Below, piece after piece: positions 8,682 through 16,936 of a stretch of 64,000 nt of DNA. This DNA is from Archangium violaceum (GTDB taxonomy: Bacteria; Myxococcota; Myxococcia; Myxococcales; Myxococcaceae). The notes under the pieces are model-generated. The model was given only the letters and a program-made list of their open reading frames with translations, was not told the origin of the DNA and did no database searches. The stretch's first letter is position 1. Every line of letters begins with the position of its first letter. The position numbers were made by a program, and so were the translations under genes. Where the stretch lies: positions 11,535,501 through 11,599,500 of the forward strand of contig NZ_CP069338.1 in assembly GCF_016859125.1 (NCBI RefSeq), written 5' to 3'.

Positions 8682-9324
8682 AGCCCGCTCCCTGACCGGA
8701 GGCCGCCAGTTCCACCTCCAGCGAGCCACCGCGCTGACGCTCCTCACCCTCGGCTGGAATGTCGTCGAGGGAATCATCGCCGTGGTGGCGGCCCTCGCCG
8801 CGGGCAGCGTGGCACTGCTCGGCTTCGGGGTGGACAGCTTCGTGGAGAGTACGTCCGCCGGGGTCATGCTGTGGCGGCTCTCCGCAGAGCGGCGTGCCAG
8901 ACGTACGCCGGAGGAAATGGATCGGCTCGACCGCCGGGCACACCGGCTCATTGGCCTGTCGCTCTTCGCACTCGCCGCGTACATCGCCTGGGAGGCCGGA
9001 TCGGCGCTCCTCACCCGGGAAAAACCCCAGCCCAGCTTCGTGGGCATTGGCCTCACCCTCGTCTCCCTGGGGGTGATGGTATGGCTCGCCCGCGCGAAGA
9101 AGCGCACCGCCGTGGCCCTCGGCAGCCGGGCGATGGCGGCGGACGCCTTCCAGACGACGGCCTGCTGGTGGCTCTCCCTCATCACCCTGGGGGGCATTGG
9201 CCTCAACGCGCTCTTCGGCTGGTGGTGGGCGGACCCGGCGGCCGCGCTAGGAATGACGCTCTTCATCGCCAAGGAGGCGCGCGAGGCATGGCGAGGAGAG
9301 GACTGCTGCGTTCAGGACGGATGA
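8674..9324 (+). CDS. CDF-like cation transporter, membrane domain only
   Basis: A 216-residue membrane protein whose ATG overlaps the previous gene by 8 bp. It has about six hydrophobic helices with CDF-like features: SVALLGFGVDSFVES in helix 2 and MAADAFQTTACW in helix 5, each supplying acidic or His-type ligand positions. The cytoplasmic C-terminal domain of ordinary CDF proteins is missing, and the protein ends in ECWRG-like charged residues and CCVQDG. The preceding gene lacks helices 1-2 but has the C-terminal domain, so the two could be complementary halves. Cation export is family knowledge; pairing is inference. Confidence 0.7.
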   Translation: MPEARSLTGGRQFHLQRATALTLLTLGWNVVEGIIAVVAALAAGSVALLGFGVDSFVESTSAGVMLWRLSAERRARRTPEEMDRLDRRAHRLIGLSLFALAAYIAWEAGSALLTREKPQPSFVGIGLTLVSLGVMVWLARAKKRTAVALGSRAMAADAFQTTACWWLSLITLGGIGLNALFGWWWADPAAALGMTLFIAKEAREAWRGEDCCVQDG

Positions 9325-9552
9325 CCCGGAGATGATGAGCCGCATATCCAGGTGCACTGGGAGATGTTCACCTTCGCCTGGCGCACACGGGACTGGCGTG
9401 AATTGCTCGGGCAGGTGCCGCGCCTGGCGCTGGCCGGGCCGGGCTCGCGCCTCGGACGCGCGCCCCTGGGCAATACAGGAGGAACGGACGTGGGCATCTT
9501 CACGCCCATGGTGATTCACGAGGACCTCCAGGCCATGCTCCGTGACTCGTAG
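9325..9552 (+). pseudogene. C-terminal remnant of a DUF3703 protein
   Basis: After the CDF stop codon the same frame stays open and reads HIQVHWEMFTFAWRTRDW, then RELLGQVPRLALAGPGS and VIHEDLQAML. This is the C-terminal half of the DUF3703 family often found beside metal-efflux genes. The N-terminal half is missing and no good start codon or ribosome site is visible (GTG 9352 is the only candidate). It looks like a deletion relic fused behind the transporter. Confidence 0.55.
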
Positions 9553-9670
9553 ACGAGGCCGCTGGCACCCTCCGCTTCATCCCCATGGCCTTCGCAACCG
9601 GGGCGGGAGCCCTACCTTCGGGGCCCGAGAACGATGATGGCCATTCCTGTCATGGCGACGAGCGCGTCAA

Positions 9671-9739
9671 CAGATTCAGCTCCAACCTCTGCCTCAACAA
9701 CTCTCTCAGCTTGCGCATGGACAGCCTCTCTGCCGCCAT
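9671..9739 (-). pseudogene. N-terminal fragment of an IS21-family istA
   Basis: From an ATG at 9737-9739 the leftward frame reads MAAERLSMRKLRELLRQRLE and then NL. This is the typical IstA N terminus before its helix-turn-helix, after which similarity stops. Together with the terminal repeats at 9833-9930 it marks the left end of a lost IS21-type element. No other gene is visible between 9553 and 9832. Confidence 0.55.
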
Positions 9740-9832
9740 CAAGTCCTCCTTGGGGGAGGTCAGAGGCGGCGGCTCGTCCAGCACCGTCAACGCTCTACTG
9801 TGTCTCCCATCCCGGTACCTACCTGCCGGGTG

Positions 9833-9930
9833 TGTTCCACTTGCCCGGAATCGGTGTTCCACATGGCCGGAATGAGCGTTCCACTTGCTCCGGAATCAGT
9901 GTTCCACTTGCTCCGGAATCGGTGTTCCAC
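9833..9930. repeat. Five 22-23 bp tandem repeats, IS21-type element end
   Basis: The octamer TGTTCCAC (CGTTCCAC once) begins at 9833, 9855, 9877, 9900 and 9923, each time followed by a variant of TTGCTCCGGAATCGG or ATGGCCGGAATGAG. Repeats of this kind are found in the ends of IS21-family elements, and an istA fragment lies just inside. The array ends near 9939, where sequence homologous to the second sit-like locus begins at 9948. Confidence 0.6.
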
Positions 9931-9947
9931 ATGGTCCGGTGCACGCA

Positions 9948-9982
9948 CGTCCCTGGGCCTGGGGGTGGACCATGCCCGCTGA
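9948..9982 (+). pseudogene. Last codons of a truncated sitB-like gene
   Basis: The 35 bp up to TGA 9980-9982 (reading SLGLGVDHAR) match the 3' end of the intact sitB-like gene at 26661-26695 (SLGLGVEHAR). Everything upstream has been replaced by the IS21-type end. The toxin start codon overlaps this remnant exactly as in the intact locus. Confidence 0.7.
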
Positions 9983-11147
9983 GATGGCGCGGAAGTGGGT
10001 AGCCCTGGTGCTTGAGGCCGTCGTGCTATCCACCGGTTGCGTCACGGTGACTCCACCTGCGGGACGCGGTGCGCTCCTGGACCGCAACCCGCGTGCCGCC
10101 CCCGGACCCGGGCTGGTGGGCGAGGTACGTGGTGACGCCCAGCACGCGGCCACGGGCTCGAGTGCACCAACTCGGCTGCTCCGCCGACGGGGTGAGCGCG
10201 TACAGGTCACGGAGGTGGCCATGGTGAGCCCGGCCGAAATGGCCGTGCGCGCGGTGGCCAGTGGCGCCGTGCAGGTGGACGCCTTCGAGCACCTGCTGCT
10301 GCTCGCGAGTCTGGACAACTTCAACGAGCTGCCCCCGCGAGGCGCGCCCCTCTCGCCCCAGGAGGCGGCCCGGGTGCTGATGGTGCTGCTGAATAAGCCC
10401 GTGACATTGGGTTCGTTCCCGCCGCGCATGGCCGCCTGCCACCTGCTGCGTGAGGTGCTGGAGGGAGGGGAAGTCTCCCGCGAGGAGCTGCTGCGCCGGG
10501 TGGAGCGCTTCAGGAGCGTGGCCGTGCTGCGACCGGACGGCTACCTGGCCTGGACGCTCAACGGACGCACCCAGCAGAAGGTGGGCCCGGTGGAGTGGAA
10601 GGAGGAAGCCTTCCGCGCTGGCGCCTTCGAGCTGGGCCGCTTCTACACCATCAGCGGTTGGGTCTTCCGGCAGGCGGATGCGCAACTGCGTCCCGTCATG
10701 GAAGGGCCTGGACTGGCCGAGGTGTACGACGACGCCGACTACATCGGCCGCTCGCTGGATGGCGCGGAGGAGGCTTTCGTCGAGCTGTACCACGCCATGG
10801 GCCAGCTGCTCACGCGCCCACTGGACAGCATCGCGGCGCTGCAACACCTGCCCGCGGGAGTCGCGGCCCTCATCGCCTCCTCGCCCGAGTACCTCGAGCG
10901 TTTCCGGTACATGACTCGGGGCGAGCAGGTGAAGGCAACCTCCAAGCTGCTGACCAACCTCATCGTCACGTTTGGCACGGCTGGGGGCACGACGAGCACG
11001 CTGACGCGGGCAGTGGGCGAGCTGGAGGCGACCGTGCCGGTGCTATCCCTCTCGGCCGAGGGCCTGCTGATGGTAGAACGCGCGGTGGTGCCGGTAGGAA
11101 GGGCGGCCACAGTGCTGAGCGGCGGACCCGGTGCGGCCATCATCCTC
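9948..11147 (+). repeat. Long direct repeat, copy 1 of the sit-like body
   Basis: About 1.2 kb that aligns almost without gaps to 26661-27854; the only length difference I see is 6 bp (two codons). It covers the sitB-like tail and the conserved lipoprotein part of the toxin, and stops at the Gly-rich linker. It offers a substrate for recombination between the two loci. Confidence 0.8.
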
Positions 11148-11525
11148 TATCAAGTAGGCTCAGGCGGAGGCGGCGAAGGAGGCGGTGAAGAGAGAACTGG
11201 AGGTACGAACTGGAAGCCAGGTCCGAACGATCTCGACTGGCGCGGAATGGGTAAGGGGGTGCCTGAGGCACTCGATGAAGCCTTCAAGCGAACAGGAGTT
11301 TCGCGCGAGGAGTTTGCTGTGACCAAGTGGGGCAGAGACAAACTTGGCAAAAGCGCCCCCGTAGAATGGCGCGCTCCCAATGGCGCCGAAGTCAACATCG
11401 ACATGGGCCATATAAAAAATGGGCCATCTGTACCTCACGTAGGCTTTCAAACTCCTGGCAAGAGAGGGAGCGGAGGCGCCATCCGCGGGCATATTCTTCT
11501 TGACGACGTTCCTTACAATCGCTAG
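9972..11525 (+). CDS. SitA-like lipoprotein polymorphic toxin (locus 1)
   Basis: A 517-residue lipoprotein: signal segment with lipobox VLSTGC (Cys23), then about 370 conserved residues nearly identical to the toxin at 26685, a Gly-rich linker (GSGGGGEGGGE) and a C-terminal domain of about 105 residues. That domain (AVTKWGRDKLGKSAPVEWR, NIDMGHIKNG, RGHILLDDVPYNR) resembles the predicted RNase family 'polymorphic toxin type 47'. ATG 9972 is chosen over the upstream GTG 9885 because it matches the start of the paralogue and the signal peptide begins there. SitA lipoproteins of Myxococcus are transferred between cells by TraA/B outer-membrane exchange; the assignment here rests on architecture. 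The cognate sitB-like gene is lost. Confidence 0.75.
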   Translation: MPAEMARKWVALVLEAVVLSTGCVTVTPPAGRGALLDRNPRAAPGPGLVGEVRGDAQHAATGSSAPTRLLRRRGERVQVTEVAMVSPAEMAVRAVASGAVQVDAFEHLLLLASLDNFNELPPRGAPLSPQEAARVLMVLLNKPVTLGSFPPRMAACHLLREVLEGGEVSREELLRRVERFRSVAVLRPDGYLAWTLNGRTQQKVGPVEWKEEAFRAGAFELGRFYTISGWVFRQADAQLRPVMEGPGLAEVYDDADYIGRSLDGAEEAFVELYHAMGQLLTRPLDSIAALQHLPAGVAALIASSPEYLERFRYMTRGEQVKATSKLLTNLIVTFGTAGGTTSTLTRAVGELEATVPVLSLSAEGLLMVERAVVPVGRAATVLSGGPGAAIILYQVGSGGGGEGGGEERTGGTNWKPGPNDLDWRGMGKGVPEALDEAFKRTGVSREEFAVTKWGRDKLGKSAPVEWRAPNGAEVNIDMGHIKNGPSVPHVGFQTPGKRGSGGAIRGHILLDDVPYNR

Positions 11526-11530
11526 CGACC

Positions 11531-11983
11531 ATGGGACACATAGCCGACGAACTCAGAAGCACTATTGCACGGCTCGGCATCCACGCCGAAGAACCAAGCC
11601 CTACCCAGCTTCGTTCCATCCGTGACAGGGTTAGAGACCGATTTATAGACCCGTCCGGCAAGGGGCCGCTCTGGGAGCGAATCCGGGAAGACGTGTCGAT
11701 CAGGAACCCGGATGCATGGCAGTGGATTTCATCAGTGCCGCGCTCAGGCCGTGTCATCCTCTTTTTTGAAGAACATGAGGAGCCCGCCGGTTTCGCATTC
11801 AATTCAGGAACTGATGTGGTGAGTGCACTCGCGGAGTCAACTGGCTTCGAATTCTATCTGACAGATGATGCAATCAGCTTCCTGATCACGTTCAACCACC
11901 ACGATTACCTATCTGCTGCGGGAGATGCGGCGGGCTGGCTCAATGACCTCCTGCGGCGGGGAGCGCCGATCTCAAGCTCTTGA
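11531..11983 (+). CDS. Probable immunity protein for toxin 1 (DUF6756-like)
   Basis: A 150-residue soluble protein starting 5 bp after the toxin stop. Motifs such as RSGRVILFFEEHEE, GFEFYLTDD and FNHHDYLSAAGDAAGWL resemble the small immunity-type family I associate with DUF6756; that name is from memory. Position directly behind a polymorphic toxin gene is the main evidence for immunity function. Its sequence is unrelated to the immunity candidate of locus 2. Base composition is lower in G+C than the toxin body, as usual for exchangeable cassettes. Confidence 0.65.
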   Translation: MGHIADELRSTIARLGIHAEEPSPTQLRSIRDRVRDRFIDPSGKGPLWERIREDVSIRNPDAWQWISSVPRSGRVILFFEEHEEPAGFAFNSGTDVVSALAESTGFEFYLTDDAISFLITFNHHDYLSAAGDAAGWLNDLLRRGAPISSS

Positions 11984-12063
11984 CGAAACATTGTGGTGAA
12001 CTCGAGGTCAAGGATGAAATGATCTTATTCCAATGCGAATGGGTTGAAGAGCGGGTGACTTCA
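11980..12063 (+). pseudogene. 5' part of a gene split by an IS701-like element
   Basis: A frame from TTG 11980 (4-bp overlap with the immunity gene stop) or ATG 12019 reads MILFQCEWVEERVTSDS and is cut by the IS left end at 12064. The rest resumes at 13545. The downstream part fits a small immunity-like protein. Confidence 0.55.
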
Positions 12064-13544
12064 GACTCGACTTTCGCCATTTTGAGGGGGGCGAGCAAGG
12101 GAGCGGCGGAGCAGAAGGGAAGAGACGGTCACCGGACTGGTTGTGAGGTCGACCAAGACTTCTCCCGTCCAGTACACGATGACCGCCCCTGCTCTCAACA
12201 CCCTGCTGCCGCTGCTTCTGTCCCTGCGCCCCGTTTTCACGCTCCCCTCGTTCTGTCGCTTCCTCACCTTGTTTGCGGGCTGGGTGAGCACCCGGGGCGT
12301 GCACGCCGTCACCGAATCCTTGGTGTCCGCGGGAGTCTCTGGAGTGAGACACCACGCGGCCTTTCACCGTTTCTTCTCGCGCGCCTGCTGGAGCATTGAC
12401 CAGATGGGGCGCCTGCTCCTGTTGCGACTGGTGGCGCTCACACCAGGGCCTTTGCGCCTGGCACTCGACGACACGCTGTGTACTCACAAGGGGCCCCATG
12501 TCTTCGGTCTGGGCGCGCACCTCGACCCGGTTCGCTCGACACGCCGCAAGCGAGTGTTCGCCTTCGGCCATGTCTGGGTGGTGCTCAGCGTGCTGGTGCC
12601 CGTACCGGGCTGCGAGCGAGTGTGGGCGCTGCCCATTCTCATGCGTCTGTACCGCAGCCCGGCCGACTGTCAGAAACGAGGAGACCCTCACCAGAAGAAG
12701 ACGCAGCTGGCGCGTCAGTTGGTGCAACAGGTGTCACGCTGGCTACCGGGCAAGGCCGTGGAGCTGGTGGCGGACAGCGCTTACGCCTGCCGGGAGGTGC
12801 TGCGCCACTTGCCACAGGGTGTTGTTTTCGTGGGAGCCATGCGCGCGGATGCTTCGCTGCACCGTCCGCGCACACGCCCGTGCCGCTCGCCTGTCACCGG
12901 CCGACGGCTCACCCGGGACATCCCCCTGCCCAAGCCCGAGAAGCTCGCCCAGGACAAGAAATTCCCCTGGCTGTCCATGACACTCACCCTGTATGGCAAG
13001 CCGACGCAGGTGCAATACAAGGAATTGGTGGCGCGCTGGTCGCATCCCGCTGGGAAGGCACTGCTCAAAGTCGTCATCGTCCAAGTGCTTCGCGGAGAAC
13101 TGCCCATACGCGTCTTTTTTTGCACGGACTCGAGCCGTACCGCTCGACAGGTCATTGAAAGCTATGCCTGCCGGTGGGGAATCGAGGTGCTCTTCCGCGA
13201 CCTCAAGCAACTGCTGGGCTTCTCCTCCTCGCGAGCGCGCTCCCGCCTGGCGGTGCTGCGGACGGCTCCCTGGGTGGGAATGTGCTACACCCTGCTGGTC
13301 ATCTGGTACATGGAACTGAAATGGGACACGACAGCCATGGGGCTGCCCGTGCGTCCCTGGTACCGAACCAAACACACGATTAGCTTCGCGGATATTCTTC
13401 GCATGGCTCAGCGCACCCTGGCCTCTGCGGACTGGGTCAACCCTCGTCTCCTTTTCGCCAGGTCGGATGACCCCATTTCACTGTCTCGGCCGAAATCCGC
13501 ATGATTGAGCGGCTCGTTAGCCCAAAAATGGCGAAAGTCGAGTC
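12064..13544 (+). mobile_element. IS701-like (IS4 superfamily) insertion sequence
   Basis: A 1481-bp element with perfect 20-bp terminal inverted repeats: GACTCGACTTTCGCCATTTT at 12064-12083 and its complement at 13525-13544. One DDE transposase gene fills it. I could not recognise a target duplication at the junctions. It separates two halves of a reading frame (11980-12063 and 13545 onward). Confidence 0.8.
12143..13504 (+). CDS. IS701-like DDE transposase
   Basis: A 453-residue transposase. Catalytic residues are readable: first Asp in LRLALDDTLCTHKG, second Asp in ELVADSAYACRE, and Glu in YACRWGIEVLFRDLK, which is the Y-(2)-R-(3)-E-(6)-K signature of the IS4 superfamily. The domain order with a long N-terminal part fits the IS701 group. 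Translation may start at GTG 12143 or, more conservatively, ATG 12179. The frame is intact, so the element may be active. Confidence 0.85.
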   Translation: MRSTKTSPVQYTMTAPALNTLLPLLLSLRPVFTLPSFCRFLTLFAGWVSTRGVHAVTESLVSAGVSGVRHHAAFHRFFSRACWSIDQMGRLLLLRLVALTPGPLRLALDDTLCTHKGPHVFGLGAHLDPVRSTRRKRVFAFGHVWVVLSVLVPVPGCERVWALPILMRLYRSPADCQKRGDPHQKKTQLARQLVQQVSRWLPGKAVELVADSAYACREVLRHLPQGVVFVGAMRADASLHRPRTRPCRSPVTGRRLTRDIPLPKPEKLAQDKKFPWLSMTLTLYGKPTQVQYKELVARWSHPAGKALLKVVIVQVLRGELPIRVFFCTDSSRTARQVIESYACRWGIEVLFRDLKQLLGFSSSRARSRLAVLRTAPWVGMCYTLLVIWYMELKWDTTAMGLPVRPWYRTKHTISFADILRMAQRTLASADWVNPRLLFARSDDPISLSRPKSA

Positions 13545-13940
13545 AGAGCGCTCAGGATTCGATCTGGGGCACATGACTTTTTCGGGAGAAATAGGAATTT
13601 GCACATCGCATGGAAAGAGCCCAGATCAGGCAATGATGCTGGCCATTGCCATTACGGATCTTCTCTACGGACTAGAGACGCTGTTGAGGGGGAATCAGCC
13701 TGAGTATAGGTTCGTCGGAACGGACTCCTCCTTTTCCGTTTGGTTCAAGAAGTCCAAGCGAGGGCGTATCTCAGTTCGTTGCGGAACGACAGAACTTGGC
13801 GAAGCCGAGTCCACAGCTCTCTGTGAATCCATTCTACACGGCGTTGAGACATTCTTTGCCCAACCCGGAAATGAGCTTCCTGCGAACGACCCTGTCCGCG
13901 AGGACCTCTTGTCCTCTGTTCAGAGCACTCGAATGAGCCG
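13545..13940 (+). pseudogene. 3' part of the IS-split gene
   Basis: The frame continues from the IS right end as ERSGFDLGHMTFSGEIGICT and further through FVGTDSSFSVWFKKSKRG to ANDPVREDLLSSV near 13918. Joined with 11980-12063 it would give a protein of about 150 residues in an immunity-gene position. No natural stop is found; the frame runs into the decayed genes on the other strand (to 14079), so the 3' end also seems lost by deletion. Confidence 0.5.
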
Positions 13941-14807
13941 TTCTCCTCGACATACTGCCCCCACCGCAGCGCGTACTGCGCGCACGCGAGGAAGCAGGAG
14001 CAGGTCGTCTGTCTCACCCGCCCCGCCAGCATCGAGGCCCACGCCGAGCGACACGCCGCCGATGTCCGTCAGCACGTAGCGGTTGTGCAGTCGGTCTCCG
14101 TCTGCCTTCTGCCGCCAGCGGACGAACTCGACCGAGACGCCGCTCGGCAGACGCTCCGCCATCTTGGCGGCCTCCTGCTCGAAGAACTCCATCGTCGACT
14201 TCTCGGAGCAATGCACCCGCACGACGTCGAGTGTCAGCCCGTTGTCCGCAACGACGCCCTCAACGCCTCGAGCACCATTCGATGGCGTGCATTCTCCGGG
14301 CCGAAGTGCGGATCGACGAGGTGGAGCTGACGGCAGTTGGTCACCATCGCCGAGAGGGCAAGCGCCAAGGCCTTCGGCGTATGCGAAGGGGACGCGCCGC
14401 TCTCGCACGCCCAGCGAGAAACTACCCGCGCCGAGCTGGTCGGGGACCAGCACGCCCTCATGGTTTCGCGGGTTCTGCGACGCGACGATGCTGGCGAAGG
14501 GTCTGCGCGCCCACTCACGTTCGGCGTTCTCAAGCCAGGTCAGCAGGCCGTCGTAGACCATGTCGGCGCGCCGATGCTTGTTCTCGCCGAAGAGCCGGAA
14601 CAGCTCCTCGATGCGCTTCATGTCCTCCTGAGACAGGTCGAGTGCCATCGCGGCGTTGTAAACGGCCCTCTTCCACTTGCTGAACGCGGGCAGCTCGAGC
14701 AGCACGCGCGGCGTGCCGAGCCCGAACTTGTCATGGATGAAGCGGAACTCCTCGCGGCGTCCCCAGGTGGCCACGACATCCGGATCGAGCGCGAAGGCGT
14801 GAATCAC
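13920..14807 (-). pseudogene. Decayed partner gene of the DUF3696 ATPase
   Basis: Starts at GTG 14807 with a 4-bp overlap to the ATPase stop. It reads VIHAFALDPDVVATWGRREE, then FSKWKRAVYNAAMALDLSQE, and near the end DRLHNRYVLTDIGGVSLGVG. Between about 14257 and 14374 the protein-like reading (TNCRQLHLVDPHFGPENAR) lies in another frame, so there is a +1 and a compensating -1 shift. A third shift near 13985 moves the end (YALRWGQYVEENGSFEC) out of frame. The HNRY...TD segment recalls phospholipase-D-like proteins. The end is missing. Confidence 0.5.
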
Positions 14808-16010
14808 AGGAGTTCCTCCATGCGCTCGGCAAAAAAACCCTTGGGCCAGCGATCGACGAACTCCCCGCGCTCGTCGACGCGAAGGAGGCGCACACGAACT
14901 CCTCCCGGGTTCGCTTCGACGTAGAGCACGCTCAGCTTGTCCTCGCTGAACGCAGGCGCATCCTCGGCCAGCTCTTTCTCGGTTGTCTCGCGGATGCGTC
15001 GCAAGAGCCGCAAGATGAGGTGCTCGCTGTGGGTCTCGACGAGCAACGTGCGTCGGCTGCCCTCGCGGCTCGCTGCTTCGATGAGCAGATCGCCCAGCCC
15101 CACCTGCACGGCAGGGTGCACGTGGATCTCGGGCTGCTCGACGAGCGTGAGGCCACCACGCCCTTCGATGGCGGCGACGACGACGGGGATGAGCTGCGAG
15201 ATGCCCGCGCCCACCTCCGACGGCAGCACGAACGAGCCCGCGCCGGTGTCGAGGAGCAGCCGGCGCGCGGTCTTGTTGACGTGGCCGCCCGAGAGCGCCT
15301 CGGCGTCCGCGTTGCCGTCGAAGAGCTGCTGGACGATGACCTGGCAGCCCGCCCCGAGGCTCCGGAGCCAGGCGTTCGTGCGCTCGACGAGCGTGAGCCG
15401 GTCGGCGAGGAGCAGGTCCCAGGCGGCGAGGCCGTCGGCCCAGCTCGTGATGCGCCCCGCGCGCGCGCGGAGGGATTGTCCGCAGCGGGCCGATGTACTG
15501 CGCATCGCGCAGGAACGCCGCGAGCTGCGCCGTCGTGCCGAGCACCACCATCTCGAGGAACGTGCGCACGTGCTGTGCAGCACGTTCTCGTGTGGAGATG
15601 GACTGTTCGAGCGCCTCGACGCGCTTCTCGTCGAAGGAAGGCTGGCGGCGAAGCGAAACGAGCTCCTCTTTGTCACCTTCGATGTCCCCCTCGGGCAACA
15701 CTCGTAGCGCTTCCGAGAAGCCAGGCAACGCTCCCGTACGCGATCCAGGGCCATCCACCACAAGCAGCGGCAGGAGAAGGGAGTGAAGACGGAGCGCCCT
15801 CGCGAGGAGCCGGTCCACCCCGTACTCGCCCGCGTTCTCGAGGCGTGGCGCCAGGAGGGATGGGAGCGCAAGCAGGGGCAAGCGCCCACGGCTGACGACC
15901 TCGTCGTGCCCTCCCGGCGTGGAGAGCACCGGCGCGACCCCGTCGTCCACGCGCAACTCCTGGAGGACCTCTAGCTGCTCGGCCTGCGAGGCCGGCGGGT
16001 CCACGACACC
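14804..16010 (-). pseudogene. DUF3696 / AAA ATPase, 5'-truncated and frameshifted
   Basis: The C-terminal half is clear: LTLVEQPEIHVHPAVQVGLG (Walker B-like and P-loop ATPase signature region), ETHSEHLILRLLRRI, VLYVEANPGGVRVRLLRVDE and FVDRWPKGFFAERMEELL, which is the DUF3696 ending. Upstream, the frame changes near 15455-15470 in a CGCGCGCG tract; before it the reading DAQYIGPLRTIPPRARG is in the other frame. The N-terminal Walker A part is absent; recognisable coding begins only near 16000. Overlapping stop/start with the partner indicates a former two-gene operon. Confidence 0.6.
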
Positions 16011-16100
16011 CGCCGCCCCTGCATCAGCCTGGCACGGGCGGACGGGGCGGACCGGGACAAAGCTCGCCTGGGTCACGCACGGGCCGAAGGGGGGGACAGC

Positions 16101-16300
16101 GTGAGCCTCTACAAGACACTCCCCTGGGAGTCACTCTGCACGGAGGTGGCGAAGCTGAAGGTGGAGTTCCAGCCTCCGTCGACGCCGCAGGCCGGAGGTG
16201 CGCCGCCCTCGGACAAGCCCCGTAGCTACAGTCGAGCTACAGTCCGGAGCGGAAAACAAAAAAGCCCCCGAGTCACTTGGACTCGGAGGCTCTTTCGGAG
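16101..16300 (+). other. Open frame abutting the left att site, possible integrase 3' remnant
   Basis: A rightward frame reads VSLYKTLPWESLCTEVAKLK and continues into the att repeat without a stop before it. I do not recognise the family. Its strand and its distance from the tRNA-derived repeat parallel the integrase at the right end, so it could be the tail of an older integrase; this is a guess from context only. Confidence 0.25.
16257..16290 (-). terminator. tRNA-type terminator beside the left att site
   Basis: Read leftward: CCGAGTCCAAGTGACTCGG hairpin followed by GGGCTTTTTT. It is the counterpart of the terminator of the intact tRNA-Leu gene (34703-34735), with differing stem sequence, and was presumably the original terminator of that tRNA before insertion of the element. 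Confidence 0.6.
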
Positions 16301-16324
16301 TGCCCAGGGCGGGATTCGAACCCG
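16285..16324. repeat. Left attachment site, 40-bp tRNA-Leu 3' end duplicate
   Basis: Identical over 40 bp to 34730-34769. It contains the last 24 bases of tRNA-Leu(GAG), 16301-16324 (TGCCCAGGGCGGGATTCGAA onward), then diverges into unrelated sequence (GCAAATCACG). This is the displaced tRNA end typical of integration of an element into a tRNA gene. Confidence 0.8.
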
Positions 16325-16936
16325 GCAAATCACGTCATGTCAAGTGCAACCACGTCGAATGTCGCCAGAAAAATCAGGCATTTACACACCTACGGTCCTC
16401 ATCAAGTCGAATCTCGTCGAAGGAGGATGTAGCAGTGTAGCTCCCGCTCAAGGCTCATTTCGGGACCCGAACAGAGCAGTCGGCCGCACGTGCCCTCGTC
16501 GGTACACTCCCTCACCGGGTCATCCCAGCTGGCCGAGCAGCGGCAAGGGCAGGTCGGAACCCGCGCGGACAGCCAGTCCACCAACAAGTCGTTCATCTGC
16601 GGCGCGTTGGGGTGGGGCATAAAGGAGTGCCCGGAATCGGGGATGATGTAGTAGTGCATGTGTCCGCTCAGAGTGTGAGGAGGGTCAGCTCCTGCTCGAC
16701 CACCACACTCACTCCCACCTACTCCTCGTCCGTCACCAGCTGGACCACCATGGGCTCGATGCTCTAACTCTCCCCTCCAGCAGCAGTCCCGGCGGGAACC
16801 ACTCCAATGCAGAGCGTCGCTGCCTTGCGCCCCATGTCCTCTACCATCGACTCCATGTACTCGATCAGTTCCCAATCGAGCCGAAGAAGAGAGCACGCCA
16901 ATACCATCTATCAAAGAAATGATTGAGAACGTATGG
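16325..16936. other. Gap without a supported gene
   Basis: No convincing gene. A leftward frame contains MHYYIIPDSGHSFMPHPNAP, which could be the tail of a degraded hydrolase, but upstream frames are broken by stops. Sequence near 16880-16940 is A+T-richer and adjoins the nuclease gene end. Confidence 0.4.

Noticed and set aside
7245-9272. Leftward open frame of 675 codons opposite the RND and CDF genes
   Set aside because: Composition is Arg/His/Ser-rich shadow sequence; the opposite strand has conserved transporter motifs.
9833-9930. CRISPR array
   Set aside because: The units are 22-23 bp without spacers and vary between copies; they adjoin an istA fragment and fit an IS21 element end.
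13920-16076. One intact 718-residue leftward protein
   Set aside because: The frame mixes segments of two different proteins and out-of-frame stretches; motif reading shows two decayed genes with shifts.
16301-16324. Second tRNA-Leu gene
   Set aside because: Only the last 24 bases match; anticodon and D arms are missing. It is the att duplicate.
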